Assembly: GCA_021502835.1 (NCBI GenBank)
Contig: JAKFGP010000052.1
Span: 82,447-146,446 of the forward strand
Direction: 5' to 3'
DNA length: 64,000 nt
DNA from: Streptomyces thinghirensis
GTDB taxonomy: Bacteria; Actinomycetota; Actinomycetia; Streptomycetales; Streptomycetaceae
The position numbers were made by a program, and so were the translations under genes. Below the pieces are notes generated by a model. The model did not search any database and had not been told where the DNA came from. It was given only the letters and a program-made list of their open reading frames with translations. Positions 32,461 through 42,907 of this stretch are shown one piece after another (the first letter of the stretch is position 1; the number at the start of each line of letters is the position of its first letter).

Positions 32461-33392
32461 CTACGAGTGCCCCAGCTCCGCCGACGCCTCGTCCTCGGCC
32501 ACCGTCACCGACCCGGAGTCCGGCGCCGGCCGCAGCGGGAACGGATCGACCCGCGTCTCGTCGATCACCGGCGGAGCCACCCGCGGCGGCTTCGGCATGA
32601 CCGCCGCCTCGGAGTGCCCGCCGCACCCGTAGGCCAGCGACACCACGCGTCCGTCCGCCGGGGAGAACTCGTTGGCGCACACCCCGAAGGCCTGTCCCAG
32701 CGAGCCGCCGATACGGGCCAGGAAGCTACAGCTCTCGCAGGGACGCCGGCGCCGCCTGCGCCATCGCGGTCTTCGGGCCGAAGCCCTCCTCCCAGCGGTC
32801 CGGCGGCGACATGCAGGCCGTACCTGGACAGGACCCGGGTACGGCGCAGGCCGAGTTCCTCCGCGACGGCCGAGATCGACCCGCGGGCCGGGACGGTCGA
32901 CAGCTCGGCGGGCGGTCCGGACGTGACCTCGGCATCCTCCGCCTCCACCAGTTCGGCCATCTCGTGGGAGACGGCGGAGTTCGGCGGCGGCTCGTCCTCG
33001 CCGGTCCAGCCGGGCTCCAGCCGCAGGTCCTCCGCGTCGGTGGGCAAGCAGGTCGCCGGGGCCCATGTCGCCGGGGCGCAGCCGCTCGCTCCACGGCACC
33101 CACTCGGGGGCCAGCAGCGCGTCCGGGCCGGGCAGCAGTACCGCCTCGTCCACCGTGACGATCTTGGCGCGGGAGGCGCGGGCCACGGTCACTGGCCCAG
33201 CGCCAGCCGCGGTACCCCAGGTCCTTGCAGGCGAAGTGGTGCGTGACGACCCGGTCGCCCTCCGACACCATGCCCTCGTGCTCGCCGACGACGCCCGGTG
33301 CGGCGGCCTCCTCGGCTGCGGCGCGGGGCGAGGTCGACGGCCTCGGCGCACAGACGGTCAGGGGTGCGGCTTCGCGTTGTCGCTGCGCTCAC
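32461..33392 (-). CDS. DUF3027 protein
   Basis: About 310 residues. VSAATTRSRTPDRLCAEAVD at GTG 33392, with AGAAGG upstream; GEHEGMVSEGDRVVTHHFAC, KDLGYRGWRWAVTVARASRA, KIVTVDEAVLLPGPDALLAP, EWVPWSERLRPGDMGPGDLL, RYGLHVAADRWEEGFGPKTA, CESCSFLARIGGSLGQAFGV, CANEFSPADGRVVSLAYGCG and HSEAAV. The Cys residues CESC and C-x4-E/YGCGGHSE look like a zinc-binding site. DUF3027 is actinobacteria-specific, near serC in mycobacteria, function unknown. Shifts near 33330, 33195, 33045, 32805 and 32735. Confidence 0.88.
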
Positions 33393-33739
33393 AGGTATCG
33401 CCTTCTCTCCATACGCCGTCTCACGAGTGCGCCGCTGCCTGCGAGGGGCGGACGGAGCGGACCTGTGGACCCGCGTCGACGTCCGCGCCCGATCGCGCTC
33501 GGGCACACCTACGTCATCCATTCTGCGGGATGGCCGTAAGGCGCGCGGCCGAGAACGTTCGCCACGGCGCGCTAGGCACGCTACCTGCTCATGTGCGCTG
33601 GGCCTTACACCGACGGGAGTTTCGGCGGGGTACGGACCCGCGTTCCCCGCCCGTGACGGGGTCGGTGTCACCCGACTCGATCACCGCCATCCGTGCCGTA
33701 TGGACGCTACAGCCCCCGCTCTCGGGGCACTATGACGGG
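33393..33739. other. Gap between divergent DUF3027 and MFS genes
   Basis: 347 bp with no supported gene. It contains TATCGCCTTCTC and a short stem (GCCCGATCGCGCTCGGGC near 33487-33504), and no repeat or clear promoter consensus. Both flanking genes point away, so promoters for both must lie here. Confidence 0.6.
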
Positions 33740-35170
33740 GTGGCAGCCGCACGGACTGAGTTCAAGGGCGGGAGCCGGAGGCGCGGCCCCGGCTCCCGGT
33801 TCCGTGCGGTCGGCCGTGCCCTGCGCCTGCCGGTGACGGGGACCGCGCGCGGCATCCGCAAGGCGACGCACGCGCACGGCGCGGGCGAGTCCGGCCTCGG
33901 CAAGCTGATCGAGCTGCACGGGGTGAACGGCGCCGGCGACGTCATGATCACCGTGGCCCTCGCCTCCACCGTCTTCTTCTCCGTGCCCACCGACGAGGCG
34001 CGCGGCCGGGTCGCGCTCTACCTGGCGCATCACCATGGCGCCGTTCACGCTCCTCGCGCCGGTGATCGGCCCCGCTCCTGGACCGCCTGCCGCACGGGCG
34101 CGCGCGCGGCGATGGCGGCCGCGATGGGCGCCCGGGCGCTGCTCGCGCTGGTGCTGTCCGGGGCGGTGATCAGCGGCAGCATCGAGAATGTATCCGGCCG
34201 CGCTCGGCGTGCTGGTCGCCTCGAAGGCGTACGGCGTGGTCAGAAGCGCGGTGGTGCCCAGGCGCTGCCACCGCGTTTCTCCCTGGTGAAGGCGAACTCG
34301 CGGGTCACGCTGTGCGGGCTGCTCGCCACCGGCGTCGCCGCGCCGATCGCGGCGGGGCTCCAGCAGGTCGGGCCGCGCTGGCCGCTGTACGGCGCCTTCG
34401 TGATCTTCGTGGCGGGCACCGTCCTGTCGTTCACGCTGCCGCCGAAGGTGGACTCGGCGGCGCGCGGCGAGGGACCAGGCGCTGCTACGCCCGGACGAAA
34501 CGGCATCATGCGCGGCCCACACCCGCAAAGCCGGTCAAGCGGCCCGGGCGCACCTACAGTGGGCCCGGCGGTGACGCACGCGCTGGCCGCCAACGCCGGC
34601 ATCCCACTGCCTGTCCGGCCTTCATGATGCTTCTTCCTGGCCTTCCTGCGGGTGCATCCGCTGTCCGGGCAGAGCGCGGCCGTGGCCGCTGGGGATCGTG
34701 GGCGTCGCCGCCGGCTGGGGCAGCGCGCGCTGGAGCACGGCGATGTCGGGGCGTGGCTGCGCTCGCGCGCGCGCGGAGATCATCATCGTGACGGTCTCGT
34801 CACCCGATCGTGCTGGAGCACGCGGCGGTCACGGCGCGGTGTTCTTCCAGCACCGTCCACTGAGTGGCGTGCCTGGCGCTGGTCGCCGGGTTCGCGCAGG
34901 CGCTGTACCAAGCTGGCCCTGGACGCGCTGATCCAGCCAGGACGTGCCGGGGCATGGGTCCGCACCTCGGCGTTCGCGCGCTCGAGACCCTGCTCCCAGG
35001 TCTCCTGGGTGTTCGGCGGCGCGGTGGGCATCGTGCTTGCCGCTGAACGGCGCACTTCTGCGGGCCTGTCGGTGGCCGCCGCGATCCATCGCCGCCGGGT
35101 GGCTGACGACCGTACGGGGTCTGATCGACTCACAGCCCGGCACGGGGACCGGCGCGAGCGGTGCGCGTGA
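33740..35170 (+). CDS. MFS transporter
   Basis: About 476 residues. VAAARTEFKGGSRR at GTG 33740; LPVTGTARGIRKATHAHGAG, ESGLGKLIELHGVNGAGDVM, ITVALASTVFFSVPTDEARG, RVALYLAITMAPFTLLAPVI, YPAALGVLVASKAYGVVRSA, RFSLVKANSRVTLCGLLATG, VAAPIAAGLQQVGPRWPLYG and SAFARSETLLQVSWVFGGAV follow across many frames. It is the MFS family protein that neighbours DUF2771 and mqn genes in Streptomyces and has counterparts in mycobacteria; substrate unknown. Heavily shifted, with extra bases near 34040, 34075, 34190 and in 34480-34640. Confidence 0.85.
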
Positions 35171-35226
35171 CCACGCCACGCCGTACCCAGGTGGGGAACG
35201 GCCGGGCGCCGTATAGCCTTCGCCCA

Positions 35227-35720
35227 GTGACCACGTTGCAATCCTCTGTGTCGACGCCGCCGCGCCGTCGCCGCCGCGGCAAGCCGTGCATCCCTGGACT
35301 GTATCCTGCTGTCCGCCTGTGACCAGCCGACGCCCATGGCGACAATCACCGTCGGCAGTGACTCGGTCAGCTCCGGAGGCCACCTGTGGCGGCGAGGGCG
35401 GTCCTGGAGGACCGCCGAGATCCAGAAGTGCCTCGGGACGACTCCGTCAAGTCCATCCTGGTCAACCGGACGACCACGGTGCGCTTCGGTGTGGACCGAG
35501 GTCGCCGACGAGCGCTGGACGATCCTGATGACCGGTCAGCAGCTGACCGACGACACGGACAACACCTACCGCACCGTCCCGGGCAGCGTGTTCTTCAACG
35601 CCCAGTACGGCGCCCAGGGCGACTCGACGCTCGTCACCATCAAGGCCGGCGACGGCAGGGACGACAGCAGGGAGGCCACCCGGTCTGCGTGGTCCCTTCA
35701 AGCTGAAGAAGGACGACTGA
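35227..35720 (+). CDS. DUF2771 lipoprotein
   Basis: About 164 residues. VTTLQSSVSTPPRRRRRGKA, then a hydrophobic stretch and lipobox LSAC; in the corrected frame MATITVGSDSVSS, AEIQKCLG, SILVNRTTTVRFGVD, TEVADERWTILMTGQQLTDD, YRTVPGSVFFNAQYGAQGDS, TLVTIKAGDG. DUF2771 proteins are actinobacterial cell-surface lipoproteins of unknown role. The futalosine hydrolase starts 10 bp later, so they may be co-transcribed. Confidence 0.85.
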
Positions 35721-35729
35721 CCGTCCTCC

Positions 35730-36441
35730 ATGTCGCGTCCCTCGTGGCCACCGCGGTCCCGTCGAACGGGACGCGGTGGCTCGGGCGTTCCGGGCCGGGC
35801 ACCGAGGTGTCGAGTCCCGGGGTGGCCCTGCACCGGCTCCCGGGCGGCTTCGACCTGCTGGCCGCCGGTGTCGGCCCCGCCCTCGCCGCCGCCTCCACCG
35901 CCGCCGCCCTGACCGCCGCGGCCCTCGGCTCCGCACGCCCCTACGGCCTGGTCGTCTCGGCGCCGGTATCGGCGGCGGCTTCGGGCGGACGCACCCGTCG
36001 GCTCGCTGGTGTCGCCGACGAGATCACCGCCGCCGACCTGGGCGCCGAGACGGCCGACGGCTTCCTGCCGGTCACCGACCTCGGCTTCGGCACCGCGTCA
36101 CCCACCGGCCGCCCGCCGGCCTCGTCGCCGCCGTGGCCCGCCGCGACCGGCGCCCGCCCCGGCACCGTCCTGACCGGGTCCACCGTCACCGGCACCGCCG
36201 AACGCGCCGCGCTGCTGCGCGACCAGTCACCCGCGCGCGCTGGCCGAGGCCATGGAGGGCTTCGGCGTCGCCGAGGCCGCCGCCGCGCACGGGGGTGCCG
36301 GTGCTGGAGCTGCGCGCGGATCTCCAATCCCGTCGGCTCGGCGCGACCGCGCCGCCTGGCGCATCGGCGACTGCCTTTCACGGCGCTGACGGACGCCTTC
36401 GGAAGCTCCGCACCCGTCCTCACGAGTTGGAACCGACATGA
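35730..36441 (+). CDS. mqnB: Futalosine hydrolase
   Basis: About 237 residues. After the start ATG 35730 and early shifts: LVATAVP-ERDAVARAFRAG, GVALHRLPGGFDLLAAGVGP, ALAAASTAAALTAAALGSAR, VSAGIGGGFGP-like, ADEITAADLGAETADGFLPV, TVLTGSTVTGTAERAALLRD, MEGFGVAEAAAAHGVPVLEL, RAISNPVGPRDRAAW. This is the nucleosidase fold of MqnB, which splits futalosine to hypoxanthine and dehypoxanthine futalosine in the alternative menaquinone route of Streptomyces. Its stop overlaps the mqnD start (ATGA). Four or five frameshifts lie in the record. Confidence 0.9.
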
Positions 36442-37295
36442 CCGCTGATTCCTTGCAGATCGCGTACTCCCCCTGCCCGAACGACACCTTCGTCTTCGAC
36501 GCCCTGGCCCACGGCCGCGTCCCCGGCGCCCCCGCCCTCGACGTGACGTTCGCGGACATCGACATCACCAACGGCATGGCGAACGCGGCGAAGTTCGACG
36601 TACTGAAGGTGTCGTACGCCGTGCTGCCGTACGTCCTCGGCGGAGTACGCCCTGCTGCCCTGCGGGGGTGCGCTGGGCCGGGCGCTGCGGGCCGCTGGTG
36701 CTGACCCGGGAGCCGGGCGCCGACCTGCGCGGGCGCACGGTGGCGGTGCCGAGCGAGACCTCGACGGCCTACCTGCTCTTCCGCCTCTGGGCCGCGGACA
36801 CAGTGCCCGGCGGGGTCGGCGAGATCGTCGTCATGCCGTTCCACGAGATCATGCCGGCGGTGCGGGACGGGAAGGTCGACGCGGGGCTCGTGATCCACGA
36901 GGCGCGCTTCACGTACCAGAACTACGGCCTGCACAAGCTCGCCGACACGGGCGAGCACTGGGAGCACACCACCGGGCTGCCGCGCCGATCCCGCTCGGCG
37001 CGATCATCGCCGAAGCGGTCGCTGGGCGAGGAGACGCTGACCCGCCTCGCCGACTCGGTCCGGGCGTCCGTACGCGCGGCCTGGGACGACCCGGAGGTCT
37101 CCCGGCCGTACGTCATGGAGCACGCGCAGGAGATGGACCCGGCCGTCGCCGACCAGCACATCGGGCTGTACGTCAACGAGTTCACGGCCGACCTCGGCGA
37201 GGACCGGCTACGCGGCGGTCCGGGGCCCGCTGACCCGCGCGGCGGCCGAGGGACTGGTACCGGCCCTCGGCCCGGACGCGCTGGCGTTTTCCTGA
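36438..37295 (+). CDS. mqnD: 1,4-dihydroxy-6-naphthoate synthase
   Basis: About 285 residues. LQIAYSPCPNDTFVFDALAH, GRVPGAPALDVTFADIDITN, MANAAKFDVLKVSYAVLPYV, CGPLVLTREPGADLRGRTVA, VPSETSTAYLLFRLWAADTV, EIVVMPFHEIMPAVRDGKVD, AGLVIHEARFTYQNYGLHKL, PYVMEHAQEMDPAVADQHIG, LYVNEFTADLGEDG. This is MqnD, converting cyclic dehypoxanthine futalosine to 1,4-dihydroxy-6-naphthoate, the last ring-making step of futalosine-route menaquinone synthesis; coupled to mqnB by ATGA. Shifts near 36640, 36685, 36985 and 37208; the stop is TGA 37293-37295. Confidence 0.95.
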
Positions 37296-37311
37296 CGGGT
37301 GGGGTGCGGGG

Positions 37312-37692
37312 TCAGACGTCCAGCTGGTCGGCGACCGCGCGGGAGCAGGCCGGCGATCTTCTTGCCGGCCGTCTTCTCGGTAGCGGCCCCGCTCCAGCAT
37401 CGGGGTGATGTTCTCCAGGAGGTGGTCAGGTCCTGCACGATGGAGGCCAGCTCGTCGGGCTTCTCGCGCTGCGCGGCCGCGACCGAGGGGGCCGGGTCCA
37501 GCAGGGTGAGGGACAGAGCCTGGTCGCCGCGCTGCCCGGCGACGACGCCGAACTCCACGCGCTGGCCCGGCTTCAGGGCCTCGACTCCGGCGGGAGGACC
37601 GAGGAATGGACGAAGACGTCACCGCCGTCGTCGCGGGAGAGAAAGCCGAAGCCCTTCTCACTGTTGAACCACCGACCTTGCCGGTAGGACAC
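37312..37692 (-). CDS. Cold-shock domain protein with C-terminal extension
   Basis: 127 residues. The cold-shock domain ([20 protein letters not shown] in the corrected frame, RNP1 KGFGFL and RNP2 VFVHSS) binds single-stranded nucleic acid. A family-specific extension follows: [63 protein letters not shown] 37692 is the start, broken directly by a T inserted in VPTGK and a further shift. This extended form is conserved near mqnD in Streptomyces. Its 5' region carries a GGCGGGTC-GACCCGCC stem (near 37754-37775). Confidence 0.85.
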
Positions 37693-37852
37693 CGTTCTGT
37701 CCTCGTCCTCGTACTCGTCGGAAAAACTGCTCGAAACGGCTCTTGATAGCACTTGGGCGGGTCGTCCGGACCCGCCGGTACCAGGCTATGGTGTTCAGGC
37801 CGGTGACAAGACGTCCCCCGGCCGTTCCTAGGCCTGGGAACCACCTGGTCGG

Positions 37853-38119
37853 GTGCGTGACAAAACCCAAACGAATTCCGCCGCGCCCGGTGACCGACCG
37901 ATCCGTGCCGGGGCGATCGTCTTCTTCGTCGGAACCGTGGCCACACTGGTCACGGTGGCCCCGCTGTTTCTGGGGACGACGCCCTTTCCACCTACCATGT
38001 TCGGATTGAGCATGCTGATGGGAGTGGGCTTCCTGATCGCCGGTGCGGGGGTGTTCCAATCGATCGCGGCAGGCCGGCGTCAGGCCCGCGCCGCGTCCGG
38101 CCCGGCTCCGTCGCGGTAG
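37853..38119 (+). CDS. Small two-helix membrane protein
   Basis: 88 residues, intact. VRDKTQTNSAAPGDRPIRAG precedes two helices (AIVFFVGTVATLVTVAPLFL and FGLSMLMGVGFLIAGAGVF) and an Arg/Ala-rich tail. I recognise it as a conserved Streptomyces hypothetical but know no function. It converges with, and overlaps by 40 bp, the HAD gene. Confidence 0.7.
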   Translation: MRDKTQTNSAAPGDRPIRAGAIVFFVGTVATLVTVAPLFLGTTPFPPTMFGLSMLMGVGFLIAGAGVFQSIAAGRRQARAASGPAPSR

Positions 38120-38735
38120 CCCGCGAGCCATTCCGGGAACCCGGTCAGGTCGGTGAGGACGACGTCGGCGCCGGCCGCGCGCAGTTCCTCGGCGCTGCAC
38201 GGCCCGCTGGCCACGGCGACGGAGCGGGCGCCCGGCGGTGCGTGCGCCGCGTACGTCGCCGAGGTGGTCGCCGACGTACACGTCCGCGCCGTGCTCGCGC
38301 AGCTCCACCGCACTCTTCTGCTCGGCCCACAGGTTGCCGATCACGGCGTCGGCTCGATGCCGAGGTGGGCGAGGTGCAGCTTGGCGTTCGGCTCGTACTT
38401 GGCGGTGACGACGATCGCCCGTCCGCCGCGCCTCGCGTACGGCGGCGATGGCCTCCCCGGGCGCCGGGCAGCGCGGGCGTGGCGGCGACGGCGTACGTCG
38501 GGTACATCTCCCGGTACAGGTCGGCGGTGGCGGCGATCTCCCCGGCCGGGGAACCAGTGCGCCAGTTCCTCCTCCAGCGGCGGCCCGAGCCGCTGACGGC
38601 CAGGTCGGCGTCGACGTACGTCCCCGTCCGCTCGGTCAGCGCCAGGTAGCAGGCGCGGATGCCGGGGCGTGAGTCGATCAGCGTCATGTCGAGGTCGAAA
38701 CCGACGGTGAGCGCGGGGCGGGTCGTGGAGGCCAT
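38080..38735 (-). CDS. HAD family hydrolase
   Basis: About 218 residues. ALTVGFDLDMTLIDSRPGIR is HAD motif I (nucleophile FDLDMT); a cap LGPPLEEEL, YREMYPTYAVAATPALPGAR; motif II IVVTAKYEPNAKL (Thr); AVIGNLWAEQKSAV; DVYVGDHLGDVRGA (motif IV, GDHLGD); DLTGFPEWLAGYRDG. A small-molecule phosphatase is likely (phosphoglycolate/pyrophosphatase-like group). Shifts near 38585, 38550, 38460, 38425, 38345 and 38265. Confidence 0.85.
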
Positions 38736-38765
38736 GGGGCCCATTGTGCCGGGCGGGCCGACGGG

Positions 38766-39810
38766 TCAGCCGCGGGGGCGGCGGGAGCGCCAGAGGAGGT
38801 AGAGGGCCGTGGCGACGGCGGCGCCGCGCAGGACCCAGGGCCAGGTCTCGGCGACGGCGTCGTTCATGTGGCCCTCGGCGATCGGGTCGCCCCCAGCGGC
38901 CCTCCGTGCGGCCCCACAGCCAGACGGCACCGGCGGCGGCGACCGTACCGGGCAAGGCCCAGTACCGCCCACTTCGACTGGGCCGGGGGAGAGCCGGCGG
39001 GAGAGGTAGGCGATCAGCCAGCCGAGGCCCAGGCGGGACGAGGCTGCCGAGGACGGCGCCCGCGACCAGCAGGGCGGCGGCGAGCAGCAGCAGCGGGTTG
39101 TTCAAGCCGCCCTCGGGCCACAGGCGGGGCAGGCGGCGGCGCGGGGCTCCGTCCGGCTCGCCGGCGACCGGCTCCACGGCCTCCGCCACCACCGGCTTCC
39201 CGGCCGTCCCGTGCTTCTCGGCCGCCGGGTCCTTCCCGGCCGCCGGGTCCGCCCCGTCCCTGTCCCGCGGCGGGGGCTTGAGCAGCTCCGGGATCTCCAC
39301 GCCGCCGACGAACCCCGGCACGCTGTCGACGCCGCCCCCGAACGGGCCGTTGTCCACCCGCCACCAGTCCGGCCGCGTGACGGCGCTGTCCCCCAGCTCC
39401 CTGCGCGCTCGCCAGGTGCGGCGGGGGAGGGAGCGGGCGCGGGTGCGGACTCGGGCGCGGCCGGGCGGGGGCGCGGTACGGCGCGCCGCAGGCCCTTGAG
39501 CCGCTCCGCCTTCCGCGGCTCGGCCTCCCGCTGTACGGGGACGGCGGTGGGCGGCGGCAGCGACGGCCGCGGGGCGCCGCTCGTGCCGCCCGCCGCGTCG
39601 ACGATGTCGTCCGGGCTGCCCAGCCGGTCCAGGATGCGGCGGACGGCGGCGGGGACTGTCCACGGTGGTCCTGGCGCGGTGCCGGTCGATCTCGTCGCGC
39701 AGCTCGGAGACCAGCCGCATGCGGGTGGCCGACGGCAGCTGCCGTTGCTGGGCCACGTCGCCGACACGGCTCAGGTACTCGTAGACGACCTGGTCGCTCT
39801 CGATCCCCAC
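38766..39810 (-). CDS. HAAS-domain-like membrane protein
   Basis: About 348 residues. VGIESDQVVYEYLSRVGDVA at GTG 39810 (GGAGG 5 bp upstream), LPSATRMRLVSELRDEIDRH and AVRRILDRLGSPDDIVDAAG form the N-terminal helical domain found in DUF1700/HAAS proteins. A long Pro/Ala-rich linker and DWWRVDNGPFGGGVDSVPGF, VGGVEIPELLKPPPRD follow, then membrane segments LLLLAAALLVAGAVLGSLVP, AVLALPGTVAAAGAVWLWG and WPWVLRGAAVATALYLLW. A conserved Streptomyces membrane protein, function unknown; divergent from the Helicase_C_3 gene. Confidence 0.78.
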
Positions 39811-39939
39811 GGAGCCCTCCGGGGCGGTGTGTTGTGGTACGCCGTCGGACGAAGGTACCGAATCCTCCCGGGTGCGGCGGACGCGCACCGCGCGACGCAC
39901 GCGCACCCGCCGTCGTACCCACCCGCTAACGTGGGCCGG

Positions 39940-42521
39940 ATGAGCACCGAGGAGAAGTCCGCGGCCCCCCGGTCCCTCGCGGAGGCGCTCCGCGTCAGGA
40001 CGACGTCTCGCTGGCCGCCCCTCCTGCGCAGCCGTCCCGACCTCATCACCCCCGTGCCCACGGACCTCACGCAGCTCGCCACCCGGGCGGGCACCCGGGC
40101 CTCGGTCGTACGGGCGCTGGAGCGGCTGGACCGGTTCACGCTGCAGACGGCGGAGGCGCTGGCCGTGGCGGCGGACCCGGCGCCGTACGACGAGTTGCTC
40201 CGGCTCATGGCCGGTGACGAGCGGGACCCCGTCGTCGCGGCGGCCCTGCCCCGGGCCGTCGCCCTCCTGCGCGCAACAGGCCCTGGTGTGGGGGCGCGGA
40301 CGACCGGCTGCGGCTGGTGCGCACCGCCCGTGAGCTGCTCGCGCCCTCCCCGCAGCACCCCTCTCCGACGGGGCTCGGGCCCCTGTGGCGAGGAGGCGAC
40401 GGCGGGGATGTCGCCGGGCCGGATCCAGGAGATCCTGGCCGCCGTCGGGCTGCCCTCGACGCACGACTCGGTCTCCGCCGTGTCCGCGCTCGGTGAGCTG
40501 TTCACCGACCGGCAGCGGATGGCGGGGCTCCTCGCCGGCCTGCCCGAGGAGTCCCGCGGGTGCTGGGACCGGCTGGTGTGGGGGGCCGCCGTACGGCCAG
40601 GTCACCCACGATCCGGCGGCGCACCTGCGCCACCTGCTGGACAGCGGCCTGCTGCCTGCTGCCGACCGCGCCCGGCACGGTCGTCCTGCCCCGCGAGGTC
40701 GCCCCTGCACCTGCGCGCGGGCCGGGCGCACCGCACGCCGGAGCCGGTGCCGCCGCCGGTGGAGGCGCCGCCGCGCACCGTCCACAGGTTGTGGACGCCA
40801 CCGCGGCCGGGCGCAGGCCCTGTCGGCGCTGGCGACCGTCGAGGAGCTGCTGAAGGAGTGGGACGAGGGCGGCCCGGCGGTGCTGCGGGCCGGCGGGCTG
40901 AGCGTGCGCGACCTGGAAGCGGACGGCCGTCGCACTGGACGTGCCAGAGCCGGGTGGCCGCGTTCTGGGTCGAGCTGGCCTACGCGGCGGGGCTGATCGC
41001 CTCCGACGGTGAGGCCGACGAGCGGTACGCGGCGACCCCGGCCTACGACGAGTGGCGGGGCTGCCCACCGCGGAGCGCTGGGCGCGGCTCGCCGGGACGT
41101 GGCTGACGGCCACCCGCACGCCGGGTGTGGTCGGCGGGCGGGACGCGAAGGACCGCACGCTCTCGGCGCTGGGCCCGAACCTGGACCGCTCGGCGGCGCC
41201 GGAGGTACGGCACCGGGTGCTGGCCCTGCTGGCGGGGCTGCCCGAGGGCGCCTCCCCACCGAGGAATCGGTGCTGGCCCGGCTGCGCTGGGAGCGTCCGC
41301 TGCGCGGGCCCCGGCGGGACGGGCGGGACGGACAGGACGACGACCTGCGCACCCGGCTGGCCCGCTGGACGCCTGTCCGAGGCCGAGCTGCTGGGCGTCA
41401 CCGGGCGCGGCGCGCTGGCGGCGCCGGGGGCGGGCGCTGATCGGGGCGCCCGAGCCGCCGCACCCGGCGCAGGAGCCCGAGGGCCCGGGCGACAAGCTCC
41501 CCGTCCACCACCGCACGCCGCCCGCCCCCGCTCCCCCGAGCCCCGCCGAGCAGGCCGCCGCCACCGCGCGGGCCGCCCGGCTGCTCGCGCCGCTGTTCCC
41601 CGAACCGCTGGACCACGTACTGCCCAGGCGGACCTGACGGCGGTGGCGCCGGGGCCGCTGGAGCCCGAGCTGGCCGACGTGCTCGGGGTGCTCGCGGACG
41701 TGGAGTCCAAGGGCGGGGCGACCGTCTACCGGTTCACGCCGGGCTCGGTGCGCCGCGCGCTGGACGCCGGGCAGGCCGCCGCCGACCTGCACGCCTTCCT
41801 CGCCCGGCACTCCCGCACGCCGGTGCCGCAGCCGCTCACGTACCTGATCGACGACGTAGGCCCGGCGGCACGGGCGGCTGCGAGTGGGCGCGGCCTCGGC
41901 GTACGTGCGCTGCGACGACGACGCGACGCTGGACGAGATCCTCGCCGACAAGCGGGCCGCCGGCCTCGGCCTGCGCCGGCTCGCGCCGACCGTGCTGGCC
42001 GCGCAGGCCGACCCGGCGGCGCTGCTGGAGGGGCTGCGCGGGATGGGGTTCGCGCCGGCCGCCGAGTCCGCCGCCGGGCGATGTGCTGATCGCCCGTGCC
42101 GACGCCCACCGCACGCCGCCGCGGACGGCACCGGAGCCGGTCCCGGACGGTCCGCCGGTGCCCGACGACACGCTCCTGACGGCGGCGGTCCGCGCCGTCC
42201 GGGCCGGCGACCTGGCCGCCACGACCCCGCGCAAGCCGGGCCCCCGGGAGCGATGAAGGCGGCGCCCCGGCGGCGGGGGCGAGCTGCCCCGGTACCGGCG
42301 CCGCCGAGACCCTCGCCACCATGCAGGCGGCCGTCATGACCGGCGAGGCGCTGTGGATCGGCTACGTGAACGCCGAGGGCTCCGCCAGCCAGCGCGTCAT
42401 CGCCCCGATCCGGGTCGAGGGCGGCTTCGTGACGGCGTACGACCACACGGCGGACGAGGTGCGCACGTATCCGCTGCACCGGGTCACCGGCGTGGCCGAA
42501 CTCGCCGACGACACGACCTGA
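39940..42521 (+). CDS. Helicase_C_3 (helicase-associated) protein, XPB partner type
   Basis: About 860 residues. MSTEEKSAAPRSLAEALRVR, LLRSRPDLITPVPTDLTQLA, TRAGTRASVVRALERLDRFT, TAEALAVAADPAPYDELLRL, GRIQEILAAVGLPSTHDSVS, LSALATVEELLKEWDEGGPA, YAAGLIASDGEADERYAATP, LLAGLPEGASP, PGPLEPELADVLGVLADVES, GGATVYRFTPGSVRRALDAG, LADKRAAGLGLRRLAPTVLA, and a WYL-like end GEALWIGYVNAEGSASQRVI. It is the Rv0862c-type protein that accompanies XPB in actinobacteria; no own helicase motor motifs seen. About 14 single-base shifts in this record. A role with XPB in repair is inferred from neighbourhood. Confidence 0.85.
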
Positions 42522-42574
42522 CGGGCCCCTCTTTCGGGGGTACGGGGCCGGATCATGCACGCCACGCCGGGTGA

Positions 42575-42605
42575 TTAGCACCTGAGAGGGAGCTTTTTTC
42601 ATAAT
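42575..42605 (+). promoter_or_regulatory. Candidate promoter of the secreted peptide gene
   Basis: TTAGCA (42575-42580) and CATAAT (42600-42605), 19 bp apart, lie in the most AT-rich patch of this area (GAGCTTTTTTCATAATCC). About 70 bp further is the GGAAGGA ribosome site of the peptide gene. Spacing is longer than usual, so this is a weak call. Confidence 0.35.
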
Positions 42606-42673
42606 CCGCATCGATTTTTCGGCGGTCGGGCAGCCACCGGTGTCCTGCACACCGAACCGGAAGGAACCACCCG

Positions 42674-42791
42674 ATGCGTGCCAGTTCGTCGAGTCGCCAC
42701 TGTCCTGACCTCCACCGCCGCGCTGATCGCGGCGTTCGCCGCCGAGGCCGCCGCGGTCGGCATCGACCTCGGTGGGGGCGTGACGCTCTGA
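42674..42791 (+). CDS. Small secreted peptide, ~39 residues
   Basis: ATG 42674 with GGAAGG about 9 bp upstream. The frame opens MRASSSS and, after one lost or added base near 42692, reads VATVLTSTAALIAAFAAEAA then AVGIDLGGGVTL to TGA 42789-42791. This looks like a signal peptide (basic start, Ala-rich hydrophobic core, AEAAA cleavage region) and a mature part of only about a dozen residues. A strong hairpin (42838-42874) separates it from a second secreted peptide gene. No family recognised; the shift makes it uncertain. Confidence 0.5.
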
Positions 42792-42837
42792 CCACTCGCT
42801 GAACACCCTCTGAACGCCACGTTCCACGACCCCTGAC

Positions 42838-42874
42838 GGCGGGCCGGGTCCCAGTCCCCTGGGCCCGGCCCGCC
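42838..42874. terminator. 16-bp hairpin between two peptide genes
   Basis: GGCGGGCCGGGTCCCAG (42838-42854) pairs with CTGGGCCCGGCCCGCC (42859-42874) around the loop TCCC, with one bulged T. It lies 47 bp after the first peptide gene and 34 bp before the second, and is followed by TTCCCC. It could end the first transcript or act as an attenuator. Confidence 0.75.
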
Positions 42875-42907
42875 TTCCCCGGCCCCCAGCCTTTCGAAAG
42901 GCACGCC

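Noticed and set aside
38080..38119. Overlap of the HAD gene and the small membrane gene as a gene fusion
   Set aside because: They are on opposite strands and only converge.
42525..42541. Short CCCC-TCTTTC-GGGG dyad after the Helicase_C_3 gene as a terminator
   Set aside because: Only a 4-5 bp stem; too weak to list on its own.
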